A DNA stretch of 64,000 nt from Thermodesulfovibrio aggregans. Its GTDB lineage: Bacteria > Nitrospirota > Thermodesulfovibrionia > Thermodesulfovibrionales > Thermodesulfovibrionaceae. Shown here piece after piece: positions 40,922-53,161 of the stretch. The translations under genes and the position numbers were made by a program. Below the pieces are notes generated by a model. The model was not told where the DNA came from. It did not search any database and saw only the letters and a list, made by a program, of their open reading frames with translations. Within the stretch, counting starts at the first letter, position 1; the number at the start of each line of letters is the position of its first letter. The DNA lies in NCBI RefSeq assembly GCF_001514535.1, contig NZ_BCNO01000001.1, positions 248,001-312,000 of the forward strand. Reading direction: 5' to 3'.

Positions 40922-41335
40922 ATGAAATTGTATGCTTTAGGGACCCATCTTTTAATTGAATTGAAAGATTGCAATCCTGAGATCCTGAAGGATCTCGAAA
41001 GCGTCAGAAATATTCTCGTAGAAGCTGCCAAAAAAGCAAATGCAACAATTATTAGTGTAAACTTTCATGAGTTTAATCCTTTTGGTATTAGTGGTGTTAT
41101 AGTGATTGCAGAATCTCATCTGACTATTCATACATGGCCTGAGTATGGTTTTGCTGCAGTGGATGTCTTTACCTGTGGAGATATTATAAAACCAGAGGTT
41201 GCAGCTCAATATATCATAGAGGCTTTTGAATGTAAGTCTCCATCAATAGTTGAAATGAAAAGAGGTATAATTTCTTACAAAAACGAAAAACTGCCACATA
41301 AGGTATGCCATGAAGAATTGCAAATGGTATATTGA
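40922..41335 (+). CDS. speD: S-adenosylmethionine decarboxylase proenzyme
   Basis: 137 residues, the short bacterial/archaeal class. Self-cleavage between E64 and S65 (IAESHLTIHTWPE) makes the pyruvoyl cofactor. The conserved FNPFGISGV and FAAVDVFTCG segments surround it. The ATG at 40922 follows GGAGGAGG; an in-frame GTG at 40910 overlaps that ribosome binding site and is rejected. The product feeds aminopropyl groups to SpeE, whose gene overlaps by 26 nt. Confidence 0.96.
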   Translation: MKLYALGTHLLIELKDCNPEILKDLESVRNILVEAAKKANATIISVNFHEFNPFGISGVIVIAESHLTIHTWPEYGFAAVDVFTCGDIIKPEVAAQYIIEAFECKSPSIVEMKRGIISYKNEKLPHKVCHEELQMVY

Positions 41336-42209
41336 GCAGACATCTGAAGATGAAATTATACTTCATTCTCTGAAGGAGATAATCTTTTCTGGAACATCTC
41401 CTTATCAGAGAATTGAAATAATTCGTTCTGGTGATTTTGGGAGATGTCTACTGCTTGATGGTAAAATGCAGTCTGCTGAGGCTGATGAATTTATCTACCA
41501 CGAAGCACTTGTTCATCCTGTGATGCTTTTAAGTGATAATGCGGAGAGAATTTTAATTGCTGGTGGTGGAGAAGGCGCTACTCTCAGAGAGGTGTTAAAA
41601 TATCCTATTAAAGAAGTTGTAATGGTTGAGCTTGATGAGGTCGTTATTAATACTGCTAAAAAATATCTTCCACAATGGAGTGATGGCGCTTTTGATGATC
41701 CTCGGGTCAGGTTAATCATAGATGATGCAAGAAGCTATATTGAAAAAACAAAAAATTACTTTGATGTCATAATAATAGATCTTCCTGAACCAGCAGAAGG
41801 AGGACCTGCATATCTTCTATATACTAAGGAGTTTTACGAAAACGTTAAGGAAGCGCTTACTGAAAAAGGAATGATGGTTACACAATCTGCCTCTACTTCT
41901 ATTAACAATCTAAGAGTATTTGTCTCAATTGTTACTACTCTCAGGCAAGTGTTCCCATATGTAAAGCCTTATATTACCTATGTTCCATCTTTTTTTGCTC
42001 CATGGGGTTTTTCACTGGCTTCTAAAAAAATAAATCCTGAAGAATGCATATCAAAAATAAATGAAAAGATTATTTCAATTGAGAAAAGTTTAAAGTTTTA
42101 CGATCTGGATGCTCATAATTCAATGTTCTGTCTTCCAAAACATATTAAAAGAGCAATTGAAACAGAGGGAAGAGTCATCCGCGATGACTCCCCTCTTTCT
42201 TTTTATTAA
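41310..42209 (+). CDS. speE: Spermidine synthase (aminopropyltransferase)
   Basis: 299 residues. It transfers the aminopropyl group of decarboxylated SAM to putrescine or a related amine. Family features are [19 protein letters not shown], the nucleotide-binding [16 protein letters not shown], and [20 protein letters not shown] with the catalytic-region aspartate. It overlaps speD by 26 nt. The last codons form a terminator stem, and the stop overlaps the pgk stop on the other strand by 4 nt. Confidence 0.95.
   Translation: MKNCKWYIEQTSEDEIILHSLKEIIFSGTSPYQRIEIIRSGDFGRCLLLDGKMQSAEADEFIYHEALVHPVMLLSDNAERILIAGGGEGATLREVLKYPIKEVVMVELDEVVINTAKKYLPQWSDGAFDDPRVRLIIDDARSYIEKTKNYFDVIIIDLPEPAEGGPAYLLYTKEFYENVKEALTEKGMMVTQSASTSINNLRVFVSIVTTLRQVFPYVKPYITYVPSFFAPWGFSLASKKINPEECISKINEKIISIEKSLKFYDLDAHNSMFCLPKHIKRAIETEGRVIRDDSPLSFY
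42166..42206. terminator. Bidirectional terminator within the speE 3' end
   Basis: GAGTCATC (42172-42179) pairs perfectly with GATGACTC (42183-42190) around CGC. The outer GAGGG and CCCTC extend the stem, and CTTTCTTTTTATT follows. It lies inside the last speE codons (VIRDDSPL) and at the convergence point with pgk, so it may serve both directions. Confidence 0.75.
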
Positions 42210-43420
42210 TCTTTCTTTTTGGAAGGAAGTACTGAAAGACCTGGTAACTCCTTACCTTCAAGCAATTGTAAAGCAGCTCCACCACCTGTTGAGATAAATG
42301 AGATAGCATCACTGACACCTGCTTTATGCACCGCGTAATCTGTGTCTCCACCACCTACTATTGTAAAAGCATAGGAGTCAGCAACGGCATGGGCAATTGC
42401 AAAAGTTCCTCTTGAAAAGGCATCTATCTCAAAAACGCCCATTGGTCCATTCCACAGAATTGTTTTTGCATCATGCAGTGCCTCTGTAAAGAGTTTTACA
42501 GAGGCAGGACCTATGTCCAGTGCTCGCCAGCCCTGTGGTATTTCCTGTACAGGAACAATTTTTGTTTCTGCTCCATGCTCTATACTTTGTGCAATAACAA
42601 CATCTACAGGTAAATAAAATTTAACTTTGTTTGTACGAAGTTTCTCCATAATTTTAAGAGCAAAATCTATCATGTCTGGCTCAACAAGGCTGTCTCCCAC
42701 TTCATATCCCATTGCCTTTATAAATGTAAAAGCCATTCCACCGCCAACTATGACTTTATCTGCCTTATCTGCAAGATTTTCAAGAACTCCTATTTTACCT
42801 CCAACCTTTGCTCCTCCGAGTATTACTACAAAAGGTCTTATTGGAGACTCTACAGCTCCTTTTAAGTACTCAATCTCTTTTTTAAGTAAAAATCCTGCAG
42901 CAGAGGGAATGAACTTTGGAATTCCAACTATTGAGGCATGTGCTCTGTGTGATGCACCAAAGGCATCGTTTACATAAAAATCAGCTAAAGATGCCAGTGA
43001 TTTTGCAAATTTTTCATCATTTTTTTCTTCTTCAATGTGAAATCTTAAATTTTCAAGCAGCACCACATCTCCTTCTTTCATTTTTGAAATAATCTGTTCA
43101 ACCTGTGGACCAATACAGTCAGGTGCAAAGATTACTTCTTTGTTAAGTAATCTCTGAAGTCTTCTTGCAACGGGAGCAAGAGAAAATTTCGGATCAACTT
43201 TTCCTTTTGGTCTGCCAAGATGGGAAGCTAAAATCACTTTTGCTCCCTCATCAATTGCGTAGTTTATAGTTGGCAGTGTAGAACGGATTCTTCTGTCGTC
43301 AGTTATCATTAAGTTTGCATCAAGGGGAACATTAAAATCCGCTCTTATAAAAACTCTTTTCCCCTTAATAGGAAGATCTTCAATTGTGAGTTTGTCAAAT
43401 GAATTATTAAATGGTGCCAT
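42206..43420 (-). CDS. pgk: Phosphoglycerate kinase
   Basis: 404 residues. It interconverts 1,3-bisphosphoglycerate and 3-phosphoglycerate. Characteristic segments are [36 protein letters not shown] and the ATP-site GGGDTDYAV. An AAGGAGG site precedes the ATG, and the gene lies 11 bp after gap in the same operon. Confidence 0.97.
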   Translation of the reverse strand: MAPFNNSFDKLTIEDLPIKGKRVFIRADFNVPLDANLMITDDRRIRSTLPTINYAIDEGAKVILASHLGRPKGKVDPKFSLAPVARRLQRLLNKEVIFAPDCIGPQVEQIISKMKEGDVVLLENLRFHIEEEKNDEKFAKSLASLADFYVNDAFGASHRAHASIVGIPKFIPSAAGFLLKKEIEYLKGAVESPIRPFVVILGGAKVGGKIGVLENLADKADKVIVGGGMAFTFIKAMGYEVGDSLVEPDMIDFALKIMEKLRTNKVKFYLPVDVVIAQSIEHGAETKIVPVQEIPQGWRALDIGPASVKLFTEALHDAKTILWNGPMGVFEIDAFSRGTFAIAHAVADSYAFTIVGGGDTDYAVHKAGVSDAISFISTGGGAALQLLEGKELPGLSVLPSKKKD

Positions 43421-43431
43421 CTTGTCCTCCT

Positions 43432-44451
<1,020 letters not shown>

Positions 44452-45681
44452 TTAAATTTTTTCTCTAAAGCTGTTAATAACCATTCCTGTGAGGAGTTTA
44501 GGATAGAAATATGTTGACTTAGGAGGCATTCTCAGACCAGCAAGGGCAACTCTCTCTATATCATCTACGCCTGTTGCTCTTAAAATAAAAATTGCATCGC
44601 ATTTGCATTCTTTCACCATTTTGATACCCTTTTCTATATCTATTTCATAGCAAATCTCTTTCTGGGGAAACATATTTTTTAATATAACCTCTTCAAGAAT
44701 TGTGACATCAAGGTCTCTCAGTTCTTCAGGTAAATGGGTAAGAGATGGACCTCTGTATTGAAGAATATAGAATTTATTATCCTTTAAATAGACTCCTATG
44801 TTTTTATTGCCTCTCTTTTCAATTGCTTCCTGAATATCATCATTCTGATCTAATTCAAATATTTGAAAAAGACTTTGTTTTTCAAGTTGCTCCTTAACTG
44901 GAAAAGAAGTGCTTAAAAGTCTGTGAGTGGGTAAAATAAGATAGCCTTCATCTTCAATATTTGTTAAAAACATAAGAACATAGTTCCACGGTGGATCTTC
45001 CAAATCTGGATAGACTTCATTCATCTGTTTCCTGAACTCAAGAGCAACTTCATATCTATGATGTCCATCAGCGATAAATATGGCTTTGTCTTCAAACTCT
45101 GTTATTATTTTTTTTATTTCAGCTGGGTCTTTGATTTTATAAAGACTATGAATATTACCATCTAAATCTTTTGCCTGAATATAAGGTTCGTTAAGACTCT
45201 CAAGTATTTGAGATGTTATTCTCTCTTTCGATCGATAGATAGAAAAAATCAATGAAGTATTTGCCATACAGGCTTTCATAAGATTTAATCTGTCTGTTTT
45301 TGGTTTAGAATAGGTCTGTTCATGGGGATAAACGCCTTTGCCGAATTCTTCAAGCCTTACAGTCGCTATAATTCCTCTTAGTATTTTACTTTTGTTTTTA
45401 TAGGAATACTTAATCTCATATCCATAAAAACAGGGGTCCTCATCCTGTATAAAAATTCCTTCCTGGAGCCATTCATCCAAATACTGTCTTGCAAGCTCAT
45501 ATTTATTTATTTGGGGTGAATTTTTCCCATAATCAATTCTGATAATATTGTAGGGACTCTTATTATAAAGAGACTCTCTAAGCTCGTCTGAGATTATATC
45601 ATAGGGAGGACACATGACATCATGTCCGCATACTTTTTCAGGGTTGTAAACAATTCCTTTAAAAGGTTTGAGAATAGCCAT
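44452..45681 (-). CDS. DUF1015 family protein
   Basis: 409 residues starting MAILKPFKGIVYNPEKV, with MCPPYDIISDELR and the conserved IADGHHRYEVALEFR in the middle. These are the hallmarks of DUF1015, a widespread family without an established function; some annotations call it a predicted kinase or HTH protein. The frame is open to 45723, but the family N-terminus starts at 45681. It lies 15 bp upstream of gap in the same orientation, so it may be co-transcribed with glycolytic genes. Confidence 0.88.
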   Translation of the reverse strand: MAILKPFKGIVYNPEKVCGHDVMCPPYDIISDELRESLYNKSPYNIIRIDYGKNSPQINKYELARQYLDEWLQEGIFIQDEDPCFYGYEIKYSYKNKSKILRGIIATVRLEEFGKGVYPHEQTYSKPKTDRLNLMKACMANTSLIFSIYRSKERITSQILESLNEPYIQAKDLDGNIHSLYKIKDPAEIKKIITEFEDKAIFIADGHHRYEVALEFRKQMNEVYPDLEDPPWNYVLMFLTNIEDEGYLILPTHRLLSTSFPVKEQLEKQSLFQIFELDQNDDIQEAIEKRGNKNIGVYLKDNKFYILQYRGPSLTHLPEELRDLDVTILEEVILKNMFPQKEICYEIDIEKGIKMVKECKCDAIFILRATGVDDIERVALAGLRMPPKSTYFYPKLLTGMVINSFREKI

Positions 45682-45733
45682 ATAGGTTTTATGATAACAT
45701 TTAAAGTTATTGTAGCTCAACATTGTTAAAATA

Positions 45734-45742
45734 TGTTATATT
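45734..45742 (+). promoter_or_regulatory. Extended -10 box before the gene at 45750
   Basis: TGTTATATT (TG at 45734, TATATT at 45737-45742) ends 7 nt before an ATG that lacks a Shine-Dalgarno sequence. The -35 region is poor. Suggests a leaderless transcript. Confidence 0.4.
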
Positions 45743-45749
45743 GTTTTTC

Positions 45750-46412
45750 ATGAATTTAATAACAAAAACAGTTCTTCTGCCAAAAATTGGCAAGACAAGA
45801 ATTACATTTTATCGTGACAGAAGAAAAGCTACGAAGGATAAAACAACTTTTTCCTTACCCTTTGATCTTCAATTGGGTGAAAAACTTGCCTACGGAGAGA
45901 TAGTTTACAGTCCTGTTTTCAGATCTTGCAGGATTATGTGGAGTGAAACTCCAGAGGATGTTCAAATAAAAGAAGAAACTGAAAATTTTATCAAAGAATT
46001 TTTATTTGGCACGCTTCTGGCTACAACTGAACCAATAGAGCCTGAAGAAGCTGAAAAAATCTTAAGCGATTTCTTTGAATTCTTTAAATCTTCAATTCAA
46101 TACAGAATCACCGCTGAAGGTGTTTGTGTTTTATACATTCCAGTAGGAGGAAAAGATTCAAGAATAATTAAGTTAATCTTGAGAAAAAAAGACACTGGAG
46201 ATTACATCTTCAGTGATGATGGAGTTATTCTAAGAAGTTTTCGTCCCCATGAAAGAGGACAGAGAGAAAGAGTTGTATTTTCTGCAAAAAGATTAGGGAT
46301 TGATGTAAAAGAAGAAGAATTATTTGTTGAGTCATCCCCTGAAGAAATTTCCCAGAATTTTTACAGGTTTATCCAGTTTGTATCTGCTGTGTACTTGTTT
46401 TATTTAATATAA
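45750..46412 (+). CDS. Uncharacterised protein, weakly DUF1828-like
   Basis: 220 residues, soluble, with no signal or membrane segments. The middle (YIPVGGKDSRIIKLILRK, then GDYIFSDDGVILRSF) recalls the SDDG signature of DUF1828 proteins, but I am not certain. A frame from 45723 is open, yet the ATG at 45750 follows a -10-like box and is preferred. It is followed by clpC, which has its own promoter. Confidence 0.55.
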   Translation: MNLITKTVLLPKIGKTRITFYRDRRKATKDKTTFSLPFDLQLGEKLAYGEIVYSPVFRSCRIMWSETPEDVQIKEETENFIKEFLFGTLLATTEPIEPEEAEKILSDFFEFFKSSIQYRITAEGVCVLYIPVGGKDSRIIKLILRKKDTGDYIFSDDGVILRSFRPHERGQRERVVFSAKRLGIDVKEEELFVESSPEEISQNFYRFIQFVSAVYLFYLI

Positions 46413-46437
46413 AATCACTGCCAGAGTAAGCAACAGG

Positions 46438-46467
46438 TTGACACAATAAAAGCAAAAAAATTAATAT
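46438..46467 (+). promoter_or_regulatory. Promoter of clpC
   Basis: TTGACA (46438-46443), 18 nt, TAATAT (46462-46467). It is identical in both boxes and spacing to the speD promoter. A TTGGAG site precedes the clpC ATG. Confidence 0.7.
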
Positions 46468-46507
46468 TGATTTTAGAAACAAAAAAAACTTTTATTGGAG
46501 TTATAAA

Positions 46508-48958
46508 ATGTTTGAGAAGTTCACAGAAAAGGGTCGCAAAATAATTTTATATGCCAGAGAAGAAGCAGAAAAGAGAAATAGTGAGTTTCTTGATACAGAA
46601 CATCTTCTTTTGGCAATTTTAAGAGAGGAAGATTCAATTCCAATAGCCATATTAAGAAAGATTGGAATTCCTCCTGAAAATGTAAGATATGAACTGGAAA
46701 AAAGAATAAGCAGTGAAGGGAATTTACTTACCTATGGAGAAATACCATTTTCTCCAAGAGCTAAAAAGGTTCTTGAAAATGCGGTTGAGGAAGCAAGACT
46801 TTTAGGACATCCATATATAGGGAGTGAGCATCTCTTTCTTGGTTTGATTAGAGAAGAAGAGGGAATTGCCGGTAAAATTTTAAGAAATTTTGGAGTTAAT
46901 CTCTTAGCAGCAAGACAGTTAACCATAAACTTCTCCATAAGGCCTCATTTTCAGAGCACACCTCAAAAAGAAAAGAGAAAAACAAACACTCCAGCCCTTG
47001 ATGAATTTGGAAGAGATCTTACACTGCTTGCCATTGAAGGTAAACTTGATCCTGTAATCGGAAGAGAAGATGAAATAGAAAGAATCATCCAGATTCTCGG
47101 TAGAAGAATTAAAAATAATCCTGTAATAATAGGTGAGCCAGGTGTAGGAAAAACAGCAATTGTAGAAGGTCTTGCACAGAAAATTGTTGAAGGAGATGTG
47201 CCTGATATCTTGCTTGGTAAAAGAATCATTGCCCTTGATCTTGGAGCTCTTATTGCTGGGACCAAATATAGAGGTCAGTTTGAAGAGCGTCTGAAGGCAG
47301 TAATTAGAGAGGCAACTCAATCAGAAAATATTATTTTATTCATAGATGAACTTCATACAATAATTGGAGCAGGTGCTGCAGAGGGATCTGTTGATGCATC
47401 AAATATGTTAAAACCAGCGCTTGCAAGAGGTGAAATGCAGTGTATAGGTGCAACTACTCCTCAGGAATACAGAAAATACATAGAAAAAGACGGAGCTCTT
47501 GAAAGAAGATTTCAACCTGTATATATTCAACCAACCACTGTTGATGTAACAATTGAGATATTAAAAGGAATAAGAGAAAAATATGAATCCCATCACAAGG
47601 TCAAGATTACAGATGAAGCAATTGAGGCTGCTGTAAAACTCTCTGACAGATACATTACTGATAGATTTTTACCTGATAAAGCAATAGATGTCATTGATGA
47701 AACTGCTTCAAGAATTAAACTTAAAAGGTCTGTGATGCCTCAGGAACTTAAAGACTTAGAGTTTGAACTTGCAAGAATTTCCAAAGAAAAGTCTCTGTAC
47801 ATAAAACTACACGACCTACCTTCAGCACAAAAAGCAAAGTATGAAGAGGAGAAACTAAAGAGAATTTATGAAATTAACTACAAAAAGTGGAAGGATTCAA
47901 TGTACAAGGAAGTACCTCTCGTTACAGCAGAGGATGTATCATATACAGTTTCTAAGATGACTGGAATTCCGCTTTATAAACTTGAACAGACAGAGTCTGA
48001 AAAACTTCTTCATATGGAAGAAATACTTCATCAAAGAATAGTTGGACAGGATGAAGCAATAAAAAGTGTATGTAAAGCAATAAGGCGTTCTCGTGCAGGA
48101 CTGAAATCAAAAAATAGACCAATTGGGTCTTTCTTCTTTTTAGGTCCAACAGGAGTTGGAAAAACAGAACTAGCAAAGGTTCTCGCAGAGTTCATGTTCA
48201 ATGATGAAAATGCTTTAATTAAATTTGATATGTCCGAATATATGGAAAAATTTAATGTATCAAAACTAATAGGAGCTCCTCCTGGCTATGTAGGATATGA
48301 GGAAGGTGGACAGCTAACAGAGAGAATTCGTAAACGACCCTATTCTGTTGTTCTATTTGATGAGATTGAGAAAGCACATCCTGATGTTTTCAATTTACTC
48401 TTACAGATACTTGATGAAGGAGTGCTTACAGATAGTTTTGGAAGAAAAGTAGATTTCAGAAATACAATTATAATCATGACATCCAACATTGGAGCAAGAT
48501 TGATTGAGAAGTCAACACCTCTTGGTTTTCATAAATCTCAAAGCACTAACATATACCAGAAAATTAAAGATAATGTATTTGATGAACTCAAAAAGACCTT
48601 CAATCCCGAATTCCTTAATAGAGTTGACGATATCGTAGTATTTCATCCACTTGAAGAATCCCACTTGCTTGCTATTATTGATCTCCTAATAGCCGAAACA
48701 AATAAAAAGCTGGCAGAGTATGGTTTTGTTATTGCAGTATCCGATGAGGTGAAGAGATGGATTTTGAATAAATACTATCAGCCAGCCTATGGTGCAAGAC
48801 CAATGAGAAGAGCAATTGCAAAAGAAATAGAAGACCCTCTTTCAGAAGAAATTCTTAAAGGCAACTTTAAGGGAGCAACTCTCATAAAAGTTGAGGTAAA
48901 TAACAATAATATAGAGTTTAAAGAAATTACTGAAGAAGTAACAGCATCAGTTAATTAA
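46508..48958 (+). CDS. clpC: ATP-dependent Clp protease ATP-binding subunit ClpC
   Basis: 816 residues of a two-ring Clp ATPase. It has an N-terminal double Clp-N repeat (1-145, [16 protein letters not shown]), D1 with [13 protein letters not shown], a short middle region with a coiled coil (about 410-460, shorter than in ClpB), and D2 with [14 protein letters not shown]. The short middle domain and overall length fit ClpC. It would deliver substrates to ClpP, encoded about 2.4 kb downstream. Confidence 0.93.
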   Translation: MFEKFTEKGRKIILYAREEAEKRNSEFLDTEHLLLAILREEDSIPIAILRKIGIPPENVRYELEKRISSEGNLLTYGEIPFSPRAKKVLENAVEEARLLGHPYIGSEHLFLGLIREEEGIAGKILRNFGVNLLAARQLTINFSIRPHFQSTPQKEKRKTNTPALDEFGRDLTLLAIEGKLDPVIGREDEIERIIQILGRRIKNNPVIIGEPGVGKTAIVEGLAQKIVEGDVPDILLGKRIIALDLGALIAGTKYRGQFEERLKAVIREATQSENIILFIDELHTIIGAGAAEGSVDASNMLKPALARGEMQCIGATTPQEYRKYIEKDGALERRFQPVYIQPTTVDVTIEILKGIREKYESHHKVKITDEAIEAAVKLSDRYITDRFLPDKAIDVIDETASRIKLKRSVMPQELKDLEFELARISKEKSLYIKLHDLPSAQKAKYEEEKLKRIYEINYKKWKDSMYKEVPLVTAEDVSYTVSKMTGIPLYKLEQTESEKLLHMEEILHQRIVGQDEAIKSVCKAIRRSRAGLKSKNRPIGSFFFLGPTGVGKTELAKVLAEFMFNDENALIKFDMSEYMEKFNVSKLIGAPPGYVGYEEGGQLTERIRKRPYSVVLFDEIEKAHPDVFNLLLQILDEGVLTDSFGRKVDFRNTIIIMTSNIGARLIEKSTPLGFHKSQSTNIYQKIKDNVFDELKKTFNPEFLNRVDDIVVFHPLEESHLLAIIDLLIAETNKKLAEYGFVIAVSDEVKRWILNKYYQPAYGARPMRRAIAKEIEDPLSEEILKGNFKGATLIKVEVNNNNIEFKEITEEVTASVN

Positions 48959-48966
48959 GGTGAGAT

Positions 48967-49491
48967 ATGAAAAAAAATGTGTTTTTAATTCTTTTTGTTT
49001 TGCTTGCTTTAATTGTTACAGGAAGTATAGTTCTTAAAAAAAGCAAAACCTCTTTTAGAGAAAAAGCACAGATTGGACTTCCTGCCCCGGATTTTGAGTT
49101 GCAGGATATTAATGGCAAAAAATGGAGACTTAGAGACCTGAAGGATAAAATTGTAATTCTCAACTTCTGGGCATCTTGGTGCAGTGATTGTAAAGAAGAG
49201 AAAAAATCAATACAGGCGTATTTAAACAAAAATGGAAACTCTGATGATCTGGTATTTATTACAGTTCTTTACAAAGACAATCCTATAACTGTCTCTGAAA
49301 TGGCAAAAAAGGAAGGATTTAGTTTTCCTGTACTGATTGATGATGGGGTCATATCAACTATCTATGGTATAAAAGGAGTTCCAGAAACCTTTCTTATAGA
49401 TAAAAAAGGAGTTTTAAGGCACAAAATTGTTGGACCTGTTGACTGGAGCAATCCTCATATAGTTCCTCATCTTAAAAAAGTATTATCCTGA
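48967..49491 (+). CDS. TlpA/ResA-like membrane-anchored thioredoxin
   Basis: 174 residues. An N-terminal hydrophobic anchor (about 5-24) is followed by a thioredoxin-fold domain of the AhpC/TSA-TlpA type (IGLPAPDFELQDING, NFWASWCSDCKEEKKS). The redox pair is C72-C75 (CSDC). A cis-proline segment, GVPETFLID, follows. It should act outside the cytoplasmic membrane, for example in cytochrome c maturation or disulfide reduction. It starts 8 nt after clpC and abuts the next gene. Confidence 0.9.
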   Translation: MKKNVFLILFVLLALIVTGSIVLKKSKTSFREKAQIGLPAPDFELQDINGKKWRLRDLKDKIVILNFWASWCSDCKEEKKSIQAYLNKNGNSDDLVFITVLYKDNPITVSEMAKKEGFSFPVLIDDGVISTIYGIKGVPETFLIDKKGVLRHKIVGPVDWSNPHIVPHLKKVLS

Positions 49492-50021
49492 TGGGTAAAC
49501 CAGGTCAACCAAAAAAGGTTCTGTTATTTATAGCAACTCTTTTTAAAGAGCAAGATGCATACTATAAGGCAATTGAAATTTTAGAAGACAAATTCGGACA
49601 GATACTTGTTGAGTCAAGCCCAAAACTTTGGAATTACTCAGACTATTATACTCCGGAACTTGGTAGTCCTATTAAGAGAAGATTTATCTTTTTTAAAAAT
49701 TTGATCTCTGAAGCTGATATTGCTAAGATAAAAATACAGACAAATCAGATTGAAGAAGAACTTTCTAAGCATGGTAAAAGAACTATTAATCTTGACCCTG
49801 GCTATATAGGACTTGCAAAGCTTGTTCTTGCAACCACAAAAGACTACTCACACAGAATCTATTTAAGCAATGGAATTTATGCTGAAGTAACTCTGATTTT
49901 TAAAAATAACTCATTTATGCCAAACATAAATACCTATAGAGATTATGCAGAAGAGGAGTACATAAAACTTTTTAATCTGGCAAGAACTATTTACAAGGAT
50001 CTGTTGCTTGGTAAAAATTGA
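49491..50021 (+). CDS. DUF4416 family protein
   Basis: 176 residues. KKVLLFIATLFKEQD, YYTPELGSPIKRRFIFF, NLDPGYIGLAKLVLATTKD and HRIYLSNGIYAEVTL are the conserved blocks of DUF4416, common in Nitrospirota and Deltaproteobacteria-like groups. Function unknown. Its start shares one base with the stop of the thioredoxin gene. Confidence 0.88.
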   Translation: MGKPGQPKKVLLFIATLFKEQDAYYKAIEILEDKFGQILVESSPKLWNYSDYYTPELGSPIKRRFIFFKNLISEADIAKIKIQTNQIEEELSKHGKRTINLDPGYIGLAKLVLATTKDYSHRIYLSNGIYAEVTLIFKNNSFMPNINTYRDYAEEEYIKLFNLARTIYKDLLLGKN

Positions 50022-50047
50022 CAAAAATTCTCCTTGACTTTTAAACT
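50018..50047 (+). promoter_or_regulatory. Promoter of tig-clpP-clpX
   Basis: TTGACA (50018-50023), 18 nt, TAAACT (50042-50047). A second TTGACT lies at 50034. It overlaps the end of the DUF4416 gene and leaves a leader of about 20 nt. Confidence 0.6.
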
Positions 50048-50076
50048 TAAATTAAAATCATGCATAAGGAGGGAAT

Positions 50077-51330
50077 GTGTTAAAAGGCGTTGAAGAAATT
50101 TCAGCAACCAAAAAAAGACTGAAATTTGAAATACCAGCAGATGTGGTTGAAGAAGAAATTCAAAAGGCATTGAGGGAAATTCAAAAGGAAGCTAAAATTC
50201 CAGGTTTCAGACCTGGCAAAGCTCCGCTTTCAATTATTGAGAAAAAATTTGGACAAAATGCCATATCAGACGTACTTGAAAAGCTTGTTTCAGAATCTTA
50301 TGAAAAGGCAATTAAGGAAACTAATTTAAAACCTCTTCTTCCTCCTATGGCTGAAGATGCTATTGATATAAAGAGGAAGGAACCGCTCTCTTTTGAATTG
50401 GTTGTTGAAGTTAGACCAGAAGTTGAAAATCTAAACTATGAAAATATAGAGGTAGAGGAGATCTCAACAGAAGTAAAAGATGAAGATATTGAAAGAGTAA
50501 TCAAAGGATTATGTGAAGAATCAGGCACCTATGAACCTGCAGAGGAACCCACACAAAATAATGATCTTGTAATTTTTGATTATAAAACCGATACAGGAAA
50601 AGAGGTGAAAGATTTTGTTTACAAAATCGGGGCTGGACCATTTCCAGAAGATTTTTCAAAAGCATTAGAAGGCAGAAAAAAAGGAGAAACTTTCACTTTT
50701 ACAGTTGATTTTCCCGAAGACTCTATTGCTGAGTTTGCAGGTAAAAAGGTTAACTTTGAAGTAACCATAAAAGATATCAAGAGAAAACAGCCAGTTCCAT
50801 ATGAGGAAATTCATAAGGAGTATGGATATGAAACAACTGAGGAATTTAGAAACGATATAAGACAAAGGCTTGAAAATGCTAAAAAAGAACAGGCTATAGA
50901 AAAACAGAAGTTTGATATACTTAAGAAACTTCTTGATACACATGAATTTGAACTACCAGAAGGTCTCGTTGAGATGGAAATAAAAAGAATTTCAGAAGAG
51001 CTCGAATCAATGGGACTTAACGTAGTAGAGCATATGGATAAAATTACCGAGAGAGCAAAGAGAAATGTTAAAGCTTATATTCTTCTTGAAATCATCGGTG
51101 AAAAAGAGGGAGTTACTGTTTCAGAAGAAGAGATTAAACAGGAAGTTATCAATATTGCAAGAAAATACAGTATAACTCCACAGGGAGTAATTCAGTACTA
51201 CATGTCAAGAGATGGCTCTTTAAGTGCTTTGAGAAATAGTGTTTTTGAGAGAAAAGTTTTTGATATACTTTTGAATAAAGCTAAAATTGTTAAAAGAACT
51301 GAAGAAGAAAGTAAGGAGGTATCACAGTGA
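50077..51330 (+). CDS. tig: Trigger factor
   Basis: 417 residues; ribosome-bound chaperone and prolyl isomerase. The ribosome-binding tail includes [20 protein letters not shown] (about residues 42-61), here [12 protein letters not shown]. An FKBP-like domain (about 150-240) and a long helical C-terminus follow. The start is GTG at 50077 after AAGGAGGG. It overlaps clpP by 4 nt. Confidence 0.95.
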   Translation: MLKGVEEISATKKRLKFEIPADVVEEEIQKALREIQKEAKIPGFRPGKAPLSIIEKKFGQNAISDVLEKLVSESYEKAIKETNLKPLLPPMAEDAIDIKRKEPLSFELVVEVRPEVENLNYENIEVEEISTEVKDEDIERVIKGLCEESGTYEPAEEPTQNNDLVIFDYKTDTGKEVKDFVYKIGAGPFPEDFSKALEGRKKGETFTFTVDFPEDSIAEFAGKKVNFEVTIKDIKRKQPVPYEEIHKEYGYETTEEFRNDIRQRLENAKKEQAIEKQKFDILKKLLDTHEFELPEGLVEMEIKRISEELESMGLNVVEHMDKITERAKRNVKAYILLEIIGEKEGVTVSEEEIKQEVINIARKYSITPQGVIQYYMSRDGSLSALRNSVFERKVFDILLNKAKIVKRTEEESKEVSQ

Positions 51331-51914
51331 GCATTGTCCCAATAGTAATAGAGCAAACAGGAAGGACTGAGAGAGTTTATGATATATATTCAAGGCTTTT
51401 AAAAGATAGAATTATTTTTATTGGAACAGAGATAAATGATCAGGTTGCAAATGTTGTAATAGCACAGTTGCTTTTTCTTCAAACTGAAGACCCTGACAAA
51501 GACATCCATATATACATAAACTCACCAGGAGGGATGGTATCAAGCGGGCTTGCCATATATGATACAATGCAGTACGTAAAACCTGATATTGCTACTTATT
51601 GCATTGGACAGGCCTCTTCAATGGCATGTGTTCTTCTGGCAGCAGGTACAAAGGGGAAAAGGTTTGCTCTTCCTCATTCAAGAGTAATGATTCATCAGCC
51701 AATAGGTGGATTTTATGGACAGGCAACTGATGTAGAAATTCATGCAAGAGAAATATTAAAAATGAAAGATTTACTCAATCATATTCTATCAAAACACACT
51801 GGGCAGCCCATTGAAAAAATTCAGAAAGACACAGAGAGAGACTTCTTCATGTCAGCTGAAGAAGCAAAAGAATACGGAATCGTTGATGAAGTCATCACAT
51901 CAATAAAGAAGTAA
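51327..51914 (+). CDS. clpP: ATP-dependent Clp protease proteolytic subunit
   Basis: 195 residues. The catalytic triad is S98 ([11 protein letters not shown]), H123 ([10 protein letters not shown]) and D172 ([11 protein letters not shown]). The start is GTG after AAGGAGG. It would pair with ClpX next to it and ClpC upstream. Confidence 0.97.
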   Translation: MSIVPIVIEQTGRTERVYDIYSRLLKDRIIFIGTEINDQVANVVIAQLLFLQTEDPDKDIHIYINSPGGMVSSGLAIYDTMQYVKPDIATYCIGQASSMACVLLAAGTKGKRFALPHSRVMIHQPIGGFYGQATDVEIHAREILKMKDLLNHILSKHTGQPIEKIQKDTERDFFMSAEEAKEYGIVDEVITSIKK

Positions 51915-51931
51915 AAGCACAGGAGTATCAT

Positions 51932-53161
51932 ATGGCAAAAAAGAACGAAGAACTATTAAGATGTTCCTTCTGTGGAAAATCACAGAAAGAGGTGAAAAAA
52001 CTTATTGCAGGAAACGGTGTTTACATATGTGATGAATGTGTTGCTCTGTGTAATGAAATTCTTGAAGAGGAAAGATTTAACAGCCTTGAAGGTATAAAAA
52101 CAGATTTACCAACACCTCAGGAAATTCATAACTTTTTAAATGACTATGTAATTGGACAGGACAGAGCAAAAAAAATCCTCTCAGTTGCTGTTTACAATCA
52201 CTATAAAAGAATTTTCAAAGGGAAACCATCTGATGAGATTCAAAAAAGTAACATAATGCTGATAGGTCCAACAGGAACAGGTAAAACTCTTTTGGCACAG
52301 ACTCTTGCAAAATTTCTTGATGTTCCCTTTGCAATTGCGGATGCCACAACACTTACAGAGGCTGGATATGTTGGTGAGGATGTGGAAAACATTCTTCTTA
52401 AACTACTTCAGAATGCAAATTATGATATTCAGCGCGCTCAGATAGGAATAATTTATATTGACGAAATTGACAAAATTAGCAGAAAATCAGACAGTCCTTC
52501 CATTACCCGTGATGTATCTGGAGAGGGAGTGCAGCAGGCTCTTTTAAAGATAGTTGAAGGAACAATGGCAAATATACCACCTCAGGGAGGTAGAAAACAT
52601 CCTCAACAGGAATACATTCAGATGGATACTACCAACATACTTTTTATATGCGGTGGTGCCTTTGTAGGACTCGAAGAGATTATAAAAAAGAGAATTGGTA
52701 AAAGAACAATTGGATTCCTGTCAGAAACGAAAAAAGAAGAGAAGGATAATATTCTGAGCTATGTGGAACCAGAGGATTTAATAAAATATGGAATGATACC
52801 AGAGTTTGTTGGAAGATTTCCTGTTGTAGCTACACTAAACGAACTTGATGAAGATGCTCTTGTCCAGATACTTACCAAGCCAAAGAATGCACTTGTAAAG
52901 CAGTATCAGAAACTATTCAGCATTGACGGAGTTAAACTTACATTCACTGAAGAAGCGTTACGGGCTATTGCTAAAAAAGCAATTGAGAGAAAAACAGGTG
53001 CCCGTGCTTTAAGAAGCATCCTTGAAGATATTATGCTTGATGTTATGTATCTTATTCCTTCTGAAAAGGGAATTTCAGAGTGTATCATAAACGAGGATGT
53101 GGTGAATAAAAAGACATCTCCCCTTTTAATTTATAAAGAAAAGAGAGCAAAACAGGCATGA
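51932..53161 (+). CDS. clpX: ATP-dependent Clp protease ATP-binding subunit ClpX
   Basis: 409 residues. A zinc-binding domain with C11, C14, C33 and C36 (CSFC, CDEC), the AAA+ Walker [13 protein letters not shown] and Walker [11 protein letters not shown], and the IGF-type loop (TIGFLSE) that docks to ClpP. It overlaps the next gene by 4 nt. Confidence 0.97.
   Translation: MAKKNEELLRCSFCGKSQKEVKKLIAGNGVYICDECVALCNEILEEERFNSLEGIKTDLPTPQEIHNFLNDYVIGQDRAKKILSVAVYNHYKRIFKGKPSDEIQKSNIMLIGPTGTGKTLLAQTLAKFLDVPFAIADATTLTEAGYVGEDVENILLKLLQNANYDIQRAQIGIIYIDEIDKISRKSDSPSITRDVSGEGVQQALLKIVEGTMANIPPQGGRKHPQQEYIQMDTTNILFICGGAFVGLEEIIKKRIGKRTIGFLSETKKEEKDNILSYVEPEDLIKYGMIPEFVGRFPVVATLNELDEDALVQILTKPKNALVKQYQKLFSIDGVKLTFTEEALRAIAKKAIERKTGARALRSILEDIMLDVMYLIPSEKGISECIINEDVVNKKTSPLLIYKEKRAKQA

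Noticed and set aside
45682-45723. Upstream start for the DUF1015 protein
   Set aside because: The family start MAILKPF begins at 45681, and the extension lies in the divergent promoter region.
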